A DNA stretch of 64,000 nt, taken from positions 186,001-250,000 of the forward strand of contig NZ_VCIA01000001.1 of assembly GCF_005887555.1 (NCBI RefSeq). Reading direction: 5' to 3'. The position numbers and the translations under genes are program-made. Under the pieces are notes generated by a model, which did no database searches, was not told the origin of the DNA, and saw nothing but the letters and a program-made list of their open reading frames with translations. Below are positions 34,189 to 43,398 of the stretch, piece after piece. This DNA comes from Lentibacillus cibarius. Its GTDB lineage: Bacteria; Bacillota; Bacilli; Bacillales; Amphibacillaceae. The first letter of the stretch is position 1, and every line of letters starts with the position of its first letter.

Positions 34189-35684
34189 TATGACCTACCT
34201 CCCATGAGCGCGTTATACGCATCCAGAGCCGGTTCGTAATCCCTTAAATTGGAAGGTGTATAGGATTCCTCCAGATAGTCCGGTGCTTCCGGACGTATTG
34301 TACGATACAATTCCTGATAGACAATGCCTTCTTCGCCCCAAAGTCCAGTGGATATATGGTCAAGGGCTATGGTAATCTGATCCACATGGTATCCGTCGCC
34401 CAGCCATTGAATGAGGCACCCCATTCGCCTTTTTCGATGGGGAAGATCAGTCACACTCAAGTATCGCTTCAGCGTTTCAGGGAGTGCTGAGTAAACCATC
34501 GTGTAAGGAACCGCCTTCGGCTTATGCAACACTTGTTTTAATTCCTGCATCCAGTCGATTTCCTGCTGTTTCAGGCTGAACGGACGCGGGAGAGTAGCCA
34601 ATGTTTCATACGTTTCATTCAGGACTTCCAAACGGTCCCAATATATTTTGAGTGAAACAAGCTGCTGAGCGCTTCCTCCAGGAACCTGAAGGCGCTCCTG
34701 ATCCAAGTGAATCTTGCCATATTTATCTAGTTTCGTTGTTTCGAAGCAAACAACCTCAAACGAATCCCGAGGTAACTCCAAAAGCTTCGTTTGTTCTTCT
34801 TCCCACAGGGAACGGACAGATTGGTTATGTTTGTAATGCTCCTTTTCCATCGCTTCCTCGGCTTTTTGTCTCATCTCTTGATTAATCTGTTTCCAAGACG
34901 TCATGACGGGAATGGGCACAAACCAATTCCGCCTACTTGTTCCGACTTTATTTTCCACATTTCCCTTTTCATAGCCGGCCCTCGGATTACAGAAGACAGC
35001 CTCAAACCGGTAATGAAGTTTGAAACGTTGGAACATCTCGGTTAAATCACGTTCGCCATGGCCTTTGATCTTCACGACTGCGGCCGATAGATTGTCAAAC
35101 CATAATTTACGCGGAACGCCTCCTGCCAGTGTGAAAAGCTGCTTGAGCCCTTCCAGGAAACAAGTGATATTCTCTCTGGGTAACACCACCAAAAAAGCAC
35201 CGTTACTGTATGGAAAGGACATCACGAGGTATTTGACCTGAAGCCATTTGCCATCGTAAATAACCTCCGTAGTGCCAAAGTCTACCTGGGCCTCACCTCC
35301 GGGATGAATCAACTCACTGTAGGTTTTCTTCTCATCTTGGGCCAATGCCTTCTTTCGCTTGGAGACGTAGCCTGTAACGGTGCGAACTCCTCCGGTATAA
35401 CCGCATTCATCACGAAGACGCTGGTAAATACGAATGTTCGTGTGACGCTGTTTTCGTTTCCGGGACAGGTCCTCCGTCAGCCAAGCTTCGATAATATCCA
35501 AATAAGGGCCCAGAATCGGATAACGTTTGATTCGTTTCTTGATTTCCGGACTCCAATCCTCCCGATCCCCGTACTTCTTGGCGGTTCGCCAATTAATGCC
35601 GAGCCGATTTGCCAGGGAATTGATGGATAGCCCTTCCTCCTCCCGTAAAAAATTGATATAGTTAACTTGAGCCATTGCTAGCAT
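34188..35684 (-). CDS. istA: IstA, IS21-family DDE transposase
   Basis: A 498-residue transposase. N-terminal HTH (residues 8-40: NYINFLREEEGLSINSLANR, NWRTAKKYGDRED), then the DDE domain with Asp in GGEAQVDFGTTEV and Asp in PRKLWFDNLSAAV, and Glu in EKGNVENKVGTSRR. Beta-barrel C-terminal part follows. GGAGG and AAAGG lie before ATGs at 35684 and 35675; either may be used. Intact, so the element may be active. Confidence 0.95.
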   Translation of the reverse strand: MLAMAQVNYINFLREEEGLSINSLANRLGINWRTAKKYGDREDWSPEIKKRIKRYPILGPYLDIIEAWLTEDLSRKRKQRHTNIRIYQRLRDECGYTGGVRTVTGYVSKRKKALAQDEKKTYSELIHPGGEAQVDFGTTEVIYDGKWLQVKYLVMSFPYSNGAFLVVLPRENITCFLEGLKQLFTLAGGVPRKLWFDNLSAAVVKIKGHGERDLTEMFQRFKLHYRFEAVFCNPRAGYEKGNVENKVGTSRRNWFVPIPVMTSWKQINQEMRQKAEEAMEKEHYKHNQSVRSLWEEEQTKLLELPRDSFEVVCFETTKLDKYGKIHLDQERLQVPGGSAQQLVSLKIYWDRLEVLNETYETLATLPRPFSLKQQEIDWMQELKQVLHKPKAVPYTMVYSALPETLKRYLSVTDLPHRKRRMGCLIQWLGDGYHVDQITIALDHISTGLWGEEGIVYQELYRTIRPEAPDYLEESYTPSNLRDYEPALDAYNALMGGRS

Positions 35685-35849
35685 CCTTTCATTCCTCCCC
35701 CATGTTTATTGGACTTTACATGCAGGAGGTTAATAGATTTTGGGATGACTGGCAAGGCTCTTTTTTTATAATGGCAGTTGTGTATTTTTACGCTGCCGAA
35801 TTATGTAGTTTTATTCTGCCATAAACACATGAAAAGTATTACAGAATTT

Positions 35850-36290
35850 CTTGAATACAAAGCCGGGGACAACAATAAACAAAGAGAAAAGTAAAGTAGG
35901 AACGCCTACAAAACGTAAGCTTTGGAGTTGTTTACACACAGTCCATAATCAAACAGGCTTCCGCCCGCATTTTAAGTCAAAAAGAAGTTTCGAAAAGAAA
36001 CTCAAACAAATTACCAAACGAAATCTGGAAAAGGTGGAAAAAAGTCTAAACTAGATATAACAGTCTCCTGAAACTTGGAGCCCCAAAACCAAAAAGCATG
36101 AGAATAGGCCAACGCTCGTAAAGAAGACTGGAGAATTGCCAATAGATACATTCTTCATAGAACCATTACAAATAAATTTCTCGAAAAGGTTGGCTTTAAA
36201 GATTTAAACCAATTCTCCGATAAAGCACACTCAAATATTGAACCACCATAATACGGAACCGTACGTACGGTGGTGTGAAAGGTCGACTAA
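35850..36290 (+). mobile_element. 3' remnant of a group II intron with decayed maturase
   Basis: Plus-strand remains of a reverse transcriptase X/maturase domain (HFKSKRSFEKKLKQITKRN) followed, through frame breaks, by WRIANRYILHRT and NQFSDKAHSNIEPP, then the RNA end ACGGAACCGTACGTACGGTG and GTGTGAAAGGTCGACTAACC. These are typical of the C-terminus and 3' domains of such introns. Frame breaks show it is dead. Confidence 0.7.
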
Positions 36291-36301
36291 CCAATTAATG
36301 G

Positions 36302-36547
36302 TTAGTCCGACTGACCTTCAAAAAATTGACGGTTTAATCCAATGTATTTGCTTTCCTCTTCCGGTAATTCGTCTTCCATATAAATCGCATCAACTGGGCA
36401 AACCGCTTCACAAGCTCCACAATCGATACAAATATCTGGGTCGATATAGAACATATCCTTCCCTTCCTCTATACAATCGACAGGACAAACCTCTACACAT
36501 TCGCCTGATTTTTCACCGATACATGGTGATGTAATAATAAATGCCAA
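36302..36547 (-). CDS. fdxA: ferredoxin (7Fe/4Fe-4S type)
   Basis: 81-residue low-potential electron carrier. N-terminal CIGEKSGECVEVCPVDCI and central CIDCGACEAVCPVDAI provide the Cys ligands; an acidic C-terminal tail follows. Bacillus-type Fdx of normal length. ATG at 36547. It is downstream of the ferredoxin reductase gene (35 nt), so the two form a redox pair able to feed the CrtI-like or other oxidoreductases of the adjacent cluster, though they could also be housekeeping genes. Confidence 0.9.
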   Translation of the reverse strand: MAFIITSPCIGEKSGECVEVCPVDCIEEGKDMFYIDPDICIDCGACEAVCPVDAIYMEDELPEEESKYIGLNRQFFEGQSD

Positions 36548-36581
36548 TGTTTATTCACTCCTCAATCAAATCAGAGATTTA

Positions 36582-37574
36582 TTACGCAAACACATTAGTG
36601 CTATGCTTTGGTTGAAAACGTGCTTTTGGATCGATACTACTTTTAGCACTACTAATGGCAATCGGCGCTTCGCCAAAACCCGTAGCGATCAACTTGACTT
36701 TGCCATCATATGTAACAATATCCCCACAGGCGTAAACACCCGGGATATTTGTTTGCATACGTGAATTTACTACAATAGAATTTTTTTCAAGTTCAAGCCC
36801 CCAATTTTTAATCGGACCAAGTGAAGACACAAATCCATAGTTGACAATTAATGCATCGAGATTAACAATCTTCGTTTCTTCACCTTTAACCTTTTGTATG
36901 ACCATTTGATGAATTCCTTGGTCATCACCAATTAATTTAGCAGGGGCATACGGCGTACATATTCTAGCATTAGACTGCTTTAATTGTTTCAAACTGTGTT
37001 CATGAGCCCGAAAGTGATCCCGTCGGTGAACAATGTTAACATTTTTGGCAATTGGTTCAAGCATCAATGCCCAATCAACAGCAGAATCCCCCCCTCCGCA
37101 AATAGATACATTTTGATTCGCGAATTGATTGATATCATTGACAAAGTAATGAAGATTTTTTCCTTCATACAAGTTAGCATCTTCTAATTTCAATGGACGT
37201 GGCTGGAAAGCTCCAACACCAGCAGTAATAATAATTGTTTTCGTTAAATGAGTCTCTTTATCTGTAATCAATTCAAAAACTTCGTCATCATATTTATAAA
37301 ACTGTTGAACGGATTGATTCAAAACAACAGTAGGGTTAAATTGCAAGGCCTGTTCTTTTAAGTCATCCACTATCTCTTGAGCAGGATTTTTAGGAAATCC
37401 TGCAACATCGTAAATATATTTTTCAGGATATAATGCTGATAGTTGCCCCCCCAATTGCGGCATACTTTCAATAATTTTCACTTTCATTTGGCGCATCCCA
37501 CCGTAAAATGCTGTAAACAAACCAGTAGGGCCACCACCGATTATTGTTACATCGAAAACCTCTTGTTCTGGCAT
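36582..37574 (-). CDS. ferredoxin-NADP+ reductase (YumC type)
   Basis: Thioredoxin-reductase-like FAD enzyme that passes electrons between NADPH and ferredoxin, about 330 residues. Marks: FAD motif [22 protein letters not shown] motif [24 protein letters not shown], and [17 protein letters not shown]. It lacks the CxxC of thioredoxin reductases, as expected for this family. GGGAGGGTG before the ATG at 37574 decides the start (not 37580). It follows the DUF4260 gene by about 290 bp and precedes fdxA. Confidence 0.92.
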   Translation of the reverse strand: MPEQEVFDVTIIGGGPTGLFTAFYGGMRQMKVKIIESMPQLGGQLSALYPEKYIYDVAGFPKNPAQEIVDDLKEQALQFNPTVVLNQSVQQFYKYDDEVFELITDKETHLTKTIIITAGVGAFQPRPLKLEDANLYEGKNLHYFVNDINQFANQNVSICGGGDSAVDWALMLEPIAKNVNIVHRRDHFRAHEHSLKQLKQSNARICTPYAPAKLIGDDQGIHQMVIQKVKGEETKIVNLDALIVNYGFVSSLGPIKNWGLELEKNSIVVNSRMQTNIPGVYACGDIVTYDGKVKLIATGFGEAPIAISSAKSSIDPKARFQPKHSTNVFA

Positions 37575-37862
37575 ATACACCCTCCCTGTTCATCTCTGTG
37601 TTCTATATTAAGAAACGACATACCTTTAATTGATGTCTCTTGATTGTTTGTTTTCTATTCCTCTGTAATGAAAAACAAATCAAGCTGAGATGATTCATAA
37701 TGTATCTTCTGTTCAAGAGAGCATTTTGAGTATATATTATCGATCTAGTTCTTAATGAATAACGCTTCAAGTGAGATCAAGAGTTTTTTAATAATACAGA
37801 CCTAAACAATTGAAAAATAAATAAAATGTGTGCCCTATATTGTTCATATGCCTTTTTCCGAT

Positions 37863-38210
37863 TTATAAGCGATGAACATGTGAGTCATGGAATTCTGTTG
37901 GATACTTCAAACCAAATCCCACTAACCGATCCATACCGATATGTGCAGTCCAAATTAACCCAATTTCTATAATGATGTCTGTATTCATAATCACCCCTAA
38001 TAATAAGAATAGGATTGTGATTACGTATGTGTGGAATACATTGTACAATTGGTAACCAATGTGTGTGTGAATCAAATATCCTACCATTGAAATATCCGGA
38101 GATAAAGCCAATAATAAATACAGCCATACGTTGTCACTCATAGTAAAATACAGGTAAGTTCCCATTAGAAAAATAGCCAATCCTTCAAGTCTCACAGTAA
38201 TTCTTACCAT
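37863..38210 (-). CDS. DUF4260-family membrane protein
   Basis: 115-residue membrane protein with about four helices. LEGLAIFLMGTYLYF, LALSPDISMVGYLI and LIWTAHIGMDRLVGFGLKY match the DUF4260 pattern (conserved Asp-Ile-Ser, His and Asp-Arg). It ends with H-rich HDSHVHRL. It follows acpS by 20 nt and so is probably in the same operon. Function unknown; family members occur in diverse contexts, so it may be a passenger. Confidence 0.75.
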   Translation of the reverse strand: MVRITVRLEGLAIFLMGTYLYFTMSDNVWLYLLLALSPDISMVGYLIHTHIGYQLYNVFHTYVITILFLLLGVIMNTDIIIEIGLIWTAHIGMDRLVGFGLKYPTEFHDSHVHRL

Positions 38211-38230
38211 GGTGTTATCTCCTTATCCCA

Positions 38231-38614
38231 CTATATTTTCTCCACTATTACCATAGCCCCAGCTGTTGTTTGCGTATGTGTAATCGAAACGTGACATGTA
38301 TGATCGCCGGGAAAAAGTTTATTTATTTGTGTTGGAAAATTGATCTCGGGTTTCCCTAAATTATCTGAATACACTTCAATATCATAAAGATGAATGGATC
38401 CACCAAATCCGGTACCTATCGCCTTGGAAAATGCCTCCTTTGCTGAAAAACGTCCTGCTAACCATTCAACTTGTCTTTTCTCTGTTTTGAATTGAAATAA
38501 CATTTCCTGCTCACTTTCTGATAATATATGGTTTAAAAAAGCCTTCTTTCCTTTACGGAAACCGTCGCCAATTCTTTTCAATTCAACGAGGTCCTGTCCT
38601 ATGCCAATTATCAT
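38231..38614 (-). CDS. acpS: holo-ACP synthase (phosphopantetheinyl transferase) of the cluster
   Basis: 127-residue AcpS-type enzyme that attaches the 4'-phosphopantetheine arm to acyl carrier proteins. Marks: MIIGIGQDLVELKRI (Mg-binding Asp) and LAGRFSAKEAFSKAIGTGFG (conserved W/RFAxKEAxxKA motif). Because it is inside the cluster, after the monooxygenase, it is most simply the dedicated activator of the two cluster ACPs (49975 and 43395); housekeeping acpS would be elsewhere. ATG at 38614. Confidence 0.92.
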   Translation of the reverse strand: MIIGIGQDLVELKRIGDGFRKGKKAFLNHILSESEQEMLFQFKTEKRQVEWLAGRFSAKEAFSKAIGTGFGGSIHLYDIEVYSDNLGKPEINFPTQINKLFPGDHTCHVSITHTQTTAGAMVIVEKI

Positions 38615-38635
38615 TAACGATTCAAATCCTTTTGC

Positions 38636-39838
38636 TTAATTGTACTTAATGCCATGCTGTAATTTACTCATGACCTTCATTTTCCAAGGCAGCCGGTGCA
38701 GCGCCCGCATTTTCACACGTCGTACAAGGGTTTCCATTTGAGATTTTGCTGCCAATATTTTTTCTTGTCGTTCTTGAAAATCTTGAACAAATTTTACAGT
38801 TTTTTTTCTTTTCTTCTCAAAAGGAATTAAGGCCTCCCTTGGCACTGTTTTCCCTGGATTATTTTGCAGGTGGTTAACAATGAAAGGCGATAACTCTACC
38901 GCATCTTGCATAGCAATATTTACACCTTGTCCCAATACTGGAGATAACGTATGAGCGGCATCCCCTATAAGAATCAATCCATTACGAGACCATTGCCTTG
39001 CAAAAGCTGTAAAAATATCTAACATTGTAAGGTCCTTCCAACTAGTAATATGTTGCTCCATTAATTCTTTAAAAGCTGGCTCTATTTCCGTCACCATGTC
39101 CCGAAATTCCTTTATACCTTGTTGCCTTGTTTCACGATAGCCACCCCTCGGAATATAAGTCCCTACACGGAGCATGTCCGGAAACGTAGGCAAGATGATC
39201 AAGTGCTTGTTTTTATGGACCTTGATCATGTTTGACTGGCTCCAGTTTTTCGGTTTTGGTAACTTAAACCAAACTAAATCGCGATCAAATGTTTTTACCT
39301 TTGTTTTAATATCAGCCATTTTTCGCAGCTGACTATGTCGTCCATCAGCCCCCACTACTAGCTCAGAGCGAACCTCAAACAATTCATTTCCCTGTTTACC
39401 AATCACACCAACAATTTCGCCATTTTGCTCTACCAGTTCAACACATGCGGTGCCCATCATGATCTCAAAATTCGGGTATTGACTCGCTTCATCTATAATG
39501 CTCTGTAAAACGACAGGTTGAGGAATATCGATTCCAAATTTTTGTTTATGTTTAAAAGACTCAAAGTCCGCTCTAAACAATAATTTTTCTCTTTCATACA
39601 TTTCAATACATTTGACCTTTATAAAGCCATTTTGCTTTAAAGATTGTAATAAGCCTAATTCATCCAAGATTGCGACAGATCCTGCCGCAATTGTTTCGCC
39701 ACGAAATTCTCGCTTAAACGTTTCCCGTCTTTCCATTACTAGAACACCGACACCTTGTTTCGCTAGTAACAATCCTAATAACACACCGGCCGGTCCGCCT
39801 CCAGCAATACAAACTTGTTTATTGACTTTTTGTGTCAA
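38636..39838 (-). CDS. FAD-dependent monooxygenase (PHBH-like group A)
   Basis: About 400 residues. FAD motif VCIAGGGPAGVLLGLLLAKQ near the N-terminus, VVGADGRHSQLRKMADI in the middle (DG motif) and LIGDAAHTLSPVLGQGVNIA (GD motif). AAAGGAGGG 8 nt before the TTG at 39838 decides the start, which falls inside the end of the fabZ-like gene (20-nt overlap). Group A flavin monooxygenases hydroxylate or epoxidise small substrates using NAD(P)H; here probably tailoring of the polyketide. No membrane segment. Its exact substrate is unknown. Confidence 0.85.
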   Translation of the reverse strand: MTQKVNKQVCIAGGGPAGVLLGLLLAKQGVGVLVMERRETFKREFRGETIAAGSVAILDELGLLQSLKQNGFIKVKCIEMYEREKLLFRADFESFKHKQKFGIDIPQPVVLQSIIDEASQYPNFEIMMGTACVELVEQNGEIVGVIGKQGNELFEVRSELVVGADGRHSQLRKMADIKTKVKTFDRDLVWFKLPKPKNWSQSNMIKVHKNKHLIILPTFPDMLRVGTYIPRGGYRETRQQGIKEFRDMVTEIEPAFKELMEQHITSWKDLTMLDIFTAFARQWSRNGLILIGDAAHTLSPVLGQGVNIAMQDAVELSPFIVNHLQNNPGKTVPREALIPFEKKRKKTVKFVQDFQERQEKILAAKSQMETLVRRVKMRALHRLPWKMKVMSKLQHGIKYN

Positions 39839-40280
39839 GTGTTTCTCCCTCCTTTGGGACATAAAAGACAAGCTCACCTTTAGTTATCATTTTATCCCCT
39901 TCTGTAATTCGGGCTTTAGCTGTCCGGTAATTTCCCAAAGAATCCTTTAATTCAACCTCAATTTTCAAGGTATCCCCAGGGATTGCTTGATTATAGAAGC
40001 GAAATTTTTTTGTTTCCACTAGATACCCTAGCTGTGGTTGCTGCGTGTCCTCAAGGGCGCCGGCAATGATTAAACTTGCTTGCGCAGCCATTTCAATCAA
40101 TAAAACACCCGGAGCAATCGGGTTTCCCGGGAAATGACCCGCAAAAAATGGTTCATTGTATGAAAGATGTTTTGTACAAACAATACGCTGATCATCTATT
40201 TCATCCACCCGATCCACAAATAAAAATGGCGGAGACTGTTTCAACAATTCGTGAGGTTTTTTCTTCGTTACAGTTTTCAC
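39819..40280 (-). CDS. FabZ-like beta-hydroxyacyl-ACP dehydratase
   Basis: 153-residue hot-dog dehydratase. GHFPGNPIAPGVLLIEMAAQ carries the catalytic His near residue 49 and the Glu near residue 63, the FabZ pair. Also FFAGHFPG and VPKEGETL ends. In the cluster it would remove water from the beta-hydroxyacyl-ACP left by the ketoreductase and so install the double bonds of a polyene chain. ATG at 40280. The gene overlaps the monooxygenase gene downstream. Confidence 0.9.
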   Translation of the reverse strand: MKTVTKKKPHELLKQSPPFLFVDRVDEIDDQRIVCTKHLSYNEPFFAGHFPGNPIAPGVLLIEMAAQASLIIAGALEDTQQPQLGYLVETKKFRFYNQAIPGDTLKIEVELKDSLGNYRTAKARITEGDKMITKGELVFYVPKEGETLDTKSQ

Positions 40281-40308
40281 TCTTCATCCCTCCATTATTT
40301 TCCTAAAT

Positions 40309-41091
40309 TTATGTAACTAATGATTTTTTCGTCACTTGAGACAAATATTCCTGAACCCTTGGATTTTGGAAACAATCCATTAATGCTGTTTTTTCAAAAT
40401 TAATCTGTTCGTTGAATGTAGATAAATTAGAATGCTTCAATAATTGTTTCATTCGTGCGACGGTCTCCATGTCGCCGCTCAAAATTTGCTCACAAAGTTG
40501 TTCCACTCGCTCTTTCATTTCTTTTTTTGTCTTTGTTACTTCCTGAAAGAGCCCCCATTCCCATGCTTCTTTTGCTGAAAACATTCTTCCCGTCAGTATT
40601 AGTTCCATCGTTTTGGAATAACCGATCAAACGTGGAAGAAAATAACTCGCACTCAAATCCGGAGTCATCCCCATATAATGAAAATTCTCGATAAGTTTTG
40701 TTCTTTCCACAGCTATGCGATAGTCACAAGGCAGCATTATATTCAAACCACCGCCATAGGCATAACCGTGAATGGAAGCTATGGTGATTTTAGTAGAGTG
40801 GTAGATTTCCGAAATAATCTCATTAAGATTGGAAACAATTTCGTCCAATAAATTAAGGCCATTCTTCTGGTTAGCAATTTCTACTAAATCACTTGGATTA
40901 GGTCCGCTCGAGAAATAGGCACGTGCTGTACTCGAAAACACAATGATTTTGCAATGTGGATCCGCATTAACCTGATGAACGGCATCTAATAACTCTTGTG
41001 ACATTCTTAAGTCAAATCCATTCTTTTTATCTGGATAGTTGAGTTCCACATATCGAACCATATCTTTGGAACGTACATCGACAATACTCAT
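40309..41091 (-). CDS. enoyl-CoA hydratase/isomerase (crotonase) family protein
   Basis: About 260 residues. Crotonase marks: FSSTARAYFSSGPNPSDL (oxyanion loop, normally SAGAD), IHGYAYGGGLNIMLPCDYRI, MGMTPDLSASYFLPRLIG and LTGRMFSAKEAWEWGL. The TPD segment with Asp resembles PaaG-type isomerases rather than hydratases. In a reducing PKS cluster a double-bond isomerase or shift enzyme is plausible. AGGAGGTG precedes the ATG at 41091. Located between the CrtI-like and FabZ-like genes. Confidence 0.82.
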   Translation of the reverse strand: MSIVDVRSKDMVRYVELNYPDKKNGFDLRMSQELLDAVHQVNADPHCKIIVFSSTARAYFSSGPNPSDLVEIANQKNGLNLLDEIVSNLNEIISEIYHSTKITIASIHGYAYGGGLNIMLPCDYRIAVERTKLIENFHYMGMTPDLSASYFLPRLIGYSKTMELILTGRMFSAKEAWEWGLFQEVTKTKKEMKERVEQLCEQILSGDMETVARMKQLLKHSNLSTFNEQINFEKTALMDCFQNPRVQEYLSQVTKKSLVT

Positions 41092-41111
41092 GTTGACACC
41101 TCCTATATAAA

Positions 41112-42635
41112 TCACGTTGTTTGCATTTGCATCGTTTTAGATGTAATTTTTTTAGACAATTTATATCCAGAAAGAATAACGGAAACAACACTACCCCCCG
41201 GATCCGTCCATTGTCCTGACAGATACAACCCGTCGATTGGGGTTTCATGTTGTGGGCGCGATGACATTTGGTTAACATTTTGTTCCCAGCCATAAATGGA
41301 TCCAAAGCTATTGTTCGTATAGCGTTCCATCGTCAATGGGGTTGCTGATTCAACCCATTCTAAATGTTGAGATAGATTTGGGATAACCCTCTCCGCCATT
41401 TGGATCATTTTTTCCTCATAATCGGGTTTAACTTCCTTCCAATTCTCCCCAATATCATAGGGGACAAGCGTTGTAATGATTACTGTGTGTTTTCCTTCAG
41501 GTGCTAAACTCGGATCTGCCAAAGTTGGGCACGAAATCGCTATCCCTTGCAACCCTTCTGGTCCAATTTCCCCAAGATTGAGATGATTTTCAACAAATTT
41601 TTCGTATTTGTAATCATCGTAAATAAAGGTCTCGTGACCTACATCATATTGCTCCATAGGTAAATCCACGCCCAAAAAGACTTCAAAGGCAGATAAGGAA
41701 TGAGATAACCGAGATATGCGCTTTTTATAACGTTTTGGGAAGTGCTCTTCCCCAACTAGCTCATTCATCATCTTGAGCATATCCCCATTACATACAATCA
41801 TTGGTGCCTGGACATACTCTCCTGTCTGTAATTCAACGCCCTTCACCTGTTTATCTTCAACAACTATATTGTTTACCTCATTACGTAAGCAAACCTCGCC
41901 ATTTAATTCTTCAATCCGATCAACAAAAGCGTTCGCTAACTTTTGAAAGCTGCCTTCCAAATAATAAATTCCATCTTTAAAGTAATTCATGATAGCATAG
42001 GAGAAATACATCGCACTTCCCTCTGTAGGTGGAACACCATAATGCGTCCATAGAGTGGAGAAGGTATAAACTGCTTTTGGATCTTTTAAGAATCCGGACA
42101 CCATGTCATGAAATGTCATCGTGCTATATTTCCTAATATATTTGTCTGACAGAAATTTAAAAGGATTATCTGCAAGCAACAAATCAGATGTTGCCGAATA
42201 AACCCCTTCCATTTCTCGAACAAGTGTCTCGATATTCTCCCTTTCATGCGGAAATAGCTCTGCATATTTATCAATCAACCCTTCCACATGAGACGGTACT
42301 GTGAAATGTAAATCTGGATAATATGCAGTATAAACATCGTCAAGCTTAATAAATGATAACTCATTTGCCAAACCAGCTTTATCCAACAGCTGATCTAATA
42401 AGCCGCCTTCCTCTGCACCTGCGACAATACGAACGGCGGAATCGAAAAAATACTTTTTTCTCCTAAACGCATGAGCATAACCTCCGACTCTGTAATGACG
42501 TTCCACCACAAGTACAGAGTAGCCCTGTTGTGCCAAATAAGCGGCTGAGCTGAGTCCGCCAATTCCTGATCCTATCACAATCACATCATATTGATTGTTT
42601 TTTGGAAAACGTGGTCTTTTTCTAAAGATATACAT
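41112..42635 (-). CDS. CrtI/phytoene-desaturase-like FAD oxidoreductase
   Basis: About 507 residues. N-terminal Rossmann FAD motif VIVIGSGIGGLSSAAYLAQQ and ERHYRVGGYAHAF, C-terminal FAD-contact motif near PIDGLYLSGQWTDPGGSV. No membrane helix. Family members desaturate, isomerise or saturate polyenes (CrtI, CrtISO, retinol saturase). In this context it probably acts on the polyketide chain's double bonds. The start ATG overlaps the stop of the acyltransferase gene (TGATG), so translation is coupled. Carotenoid synthesis genes (phytoene synthase, GGPP synthase) are absent nearby, which argues against a carotenoid role. Confidence 0.85.
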   Translation of the reverse strand: MYIFRKRPRFPKNNQYDVIVIGSGIGGLSSAAYLAQQGYSVLVVERHYRVGGYAHAFRRKKYFFDSAVRIVAGAEEGGLLDQLLDKAGLANELSFIKLDDVYTAYYPDLHFTVPSHVEGLIDKYAELFPHERENIETLVREMEGVYSATSDLLLADNPFKFLSDKYIRKYSTMTFHDMVSGFLKDPKAVYTFSTLWTHYGVPPTEGSAMYFSYAIMNYFKDGIYYLEGSFQKLANAFVDRIEELNGEVCLRNEVNNIVVEDKQVKGVELQTGEYVQAPMIVCNGDMLKMMNELVGEEHFPKRYKKRISRLSHSLSAFEVFLGVDLPMEQYDVGHETFIYDDYKYEKFVENHLNLGEIGPEGLQGIAISCPTLADPSLAPEGKHTVIITTLVPYDIGENWKEVKPDYEEKMIQMAERVIPNLSQHLEWVESATPLTMERYTNNSFGSIYGWEQNVNQMSSRPQHETPIDGLYLSGQWTDPGGSVVSVILSGYKLSKKITSKTMQMQTT

Positions 42636-43398
42636 CACCCCTTACTAATATTTTCAAGATGGCTTTTTACGTCTGCTAAAATATCAGCTGCTATGGCACC
42701 ATCAATCGCTCGATGATCAAAAGCTAAACTTAATGTCATCATTGGCCGTATTTGTATATCGTCTTCAACGACGATAGGTTTTTTTTGTATCGAACCGACT
42801 CCAAAACAGGTTGTAGAAGATATGATCGGATAAAATGATTGGATCGGCTTGTGACCCAGCGAAGTTACTGTAAAGGTACCTTGCAATTTTTCCCGTTTTG
42901 AAAAATTTTTGATCGTTTTATTATAAATCCATTGACCTATCCCTAACGGTAATGATTGCAACTTGCGAATAGGCTTGAATTCATCTACTTCCTCAAAAGA
43001 ATGGTCACGATAATAGCCGATTTTTTTCTGGATGTCATTCAGATTTAACTGATCTGCTTCCGGAATCAATCCACTTAACACTACACGCGTCTGGTCAATA
43101 TAACTGTCCATTGTAAATTTTGCTTGTATTTTGTTATACCAGGCGATTTTGGGAAATAGGGAATGTCGGACAGCAGAATTCGCTTCCGGATATTGTTGAA
43201 GGATCCGGGAAATGGAATAAATGATAAACGCAATATAGCTTATTTTCATCCCATTCTTTTGTAACTGGTGCTGTCGTACATTTTTGACTGCTGTAAAATC
43301 AATTTCAGTGTCCAATAAACTGGGCTGAACTCTTTTGCATGCCTTAAGAAATAATAGGTATGTCTTCTTGCCTTTGGAAAGCGTATAACGTTCTTCAT
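42635..43398 (-). pseudogene. 2-oxoacid dehydrogenase-type acyltransferase (Agg4/AbyA4-like), apparent one-base frameshift
   Basis: In tetronate pathways this protein acetylates the primary hydroxyl of the glyceryl-derived tetronate, preparing elimination to the exocyclic methylene. ATG at 43398 overlaps the ACP stop (ATGA) and reads MKNVIRFPKARRHTYYFLRH then AKEFSPVY. The frame then shifts; adding one T in TATTGG (43314-43315 on plus as AA) gives YLDTEIDFTAVKNVRQHQ and the rest of the acyltransferase to DHRAIDGAIAADIL, the catalytic HxxxDG near residue 231. Length about 254 fits the stand-alone family. Without the correction only a truncated frame from 43315 remains. Fourth gene of the KAS III-FkbH-ACP-acyltransferase order. 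Confidence 0.8.

Larger units (their letters stand above)
33320..35827 (-). mobile_element. complete IS21-family insertion sequence
   Basis: istA and istB are bounded by related ends: left TGTTTGGCAAGTAAAAAGTA, right (reverse strand) TGTTTATGGCAGAATAAAAC. Both ends contain a second internal GGCAG copy, the multiple terminal repeat design of IS21. No target duplication could be identified by eye; the left side cuts a hydrolase gene and the right side borders a group II intron relic, so a deletion may have followed insertion. Confidence 0.85.

Noticed and set aside
35850-36060. An intact small basic protein gene on the plus strand
   Set aside because: The product (KRSFEKKLKQITKRN) is the remnant of a group II intron maturase domain with frame breaks after it.
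41112-42635. A carotenoid gene cluster based on the CrtI-like protein
   Set aside because: No phytoene or squalene-type synthase, prenyl synthase or cyclase is present; all neighbours are polyketide or fatty-acid type.
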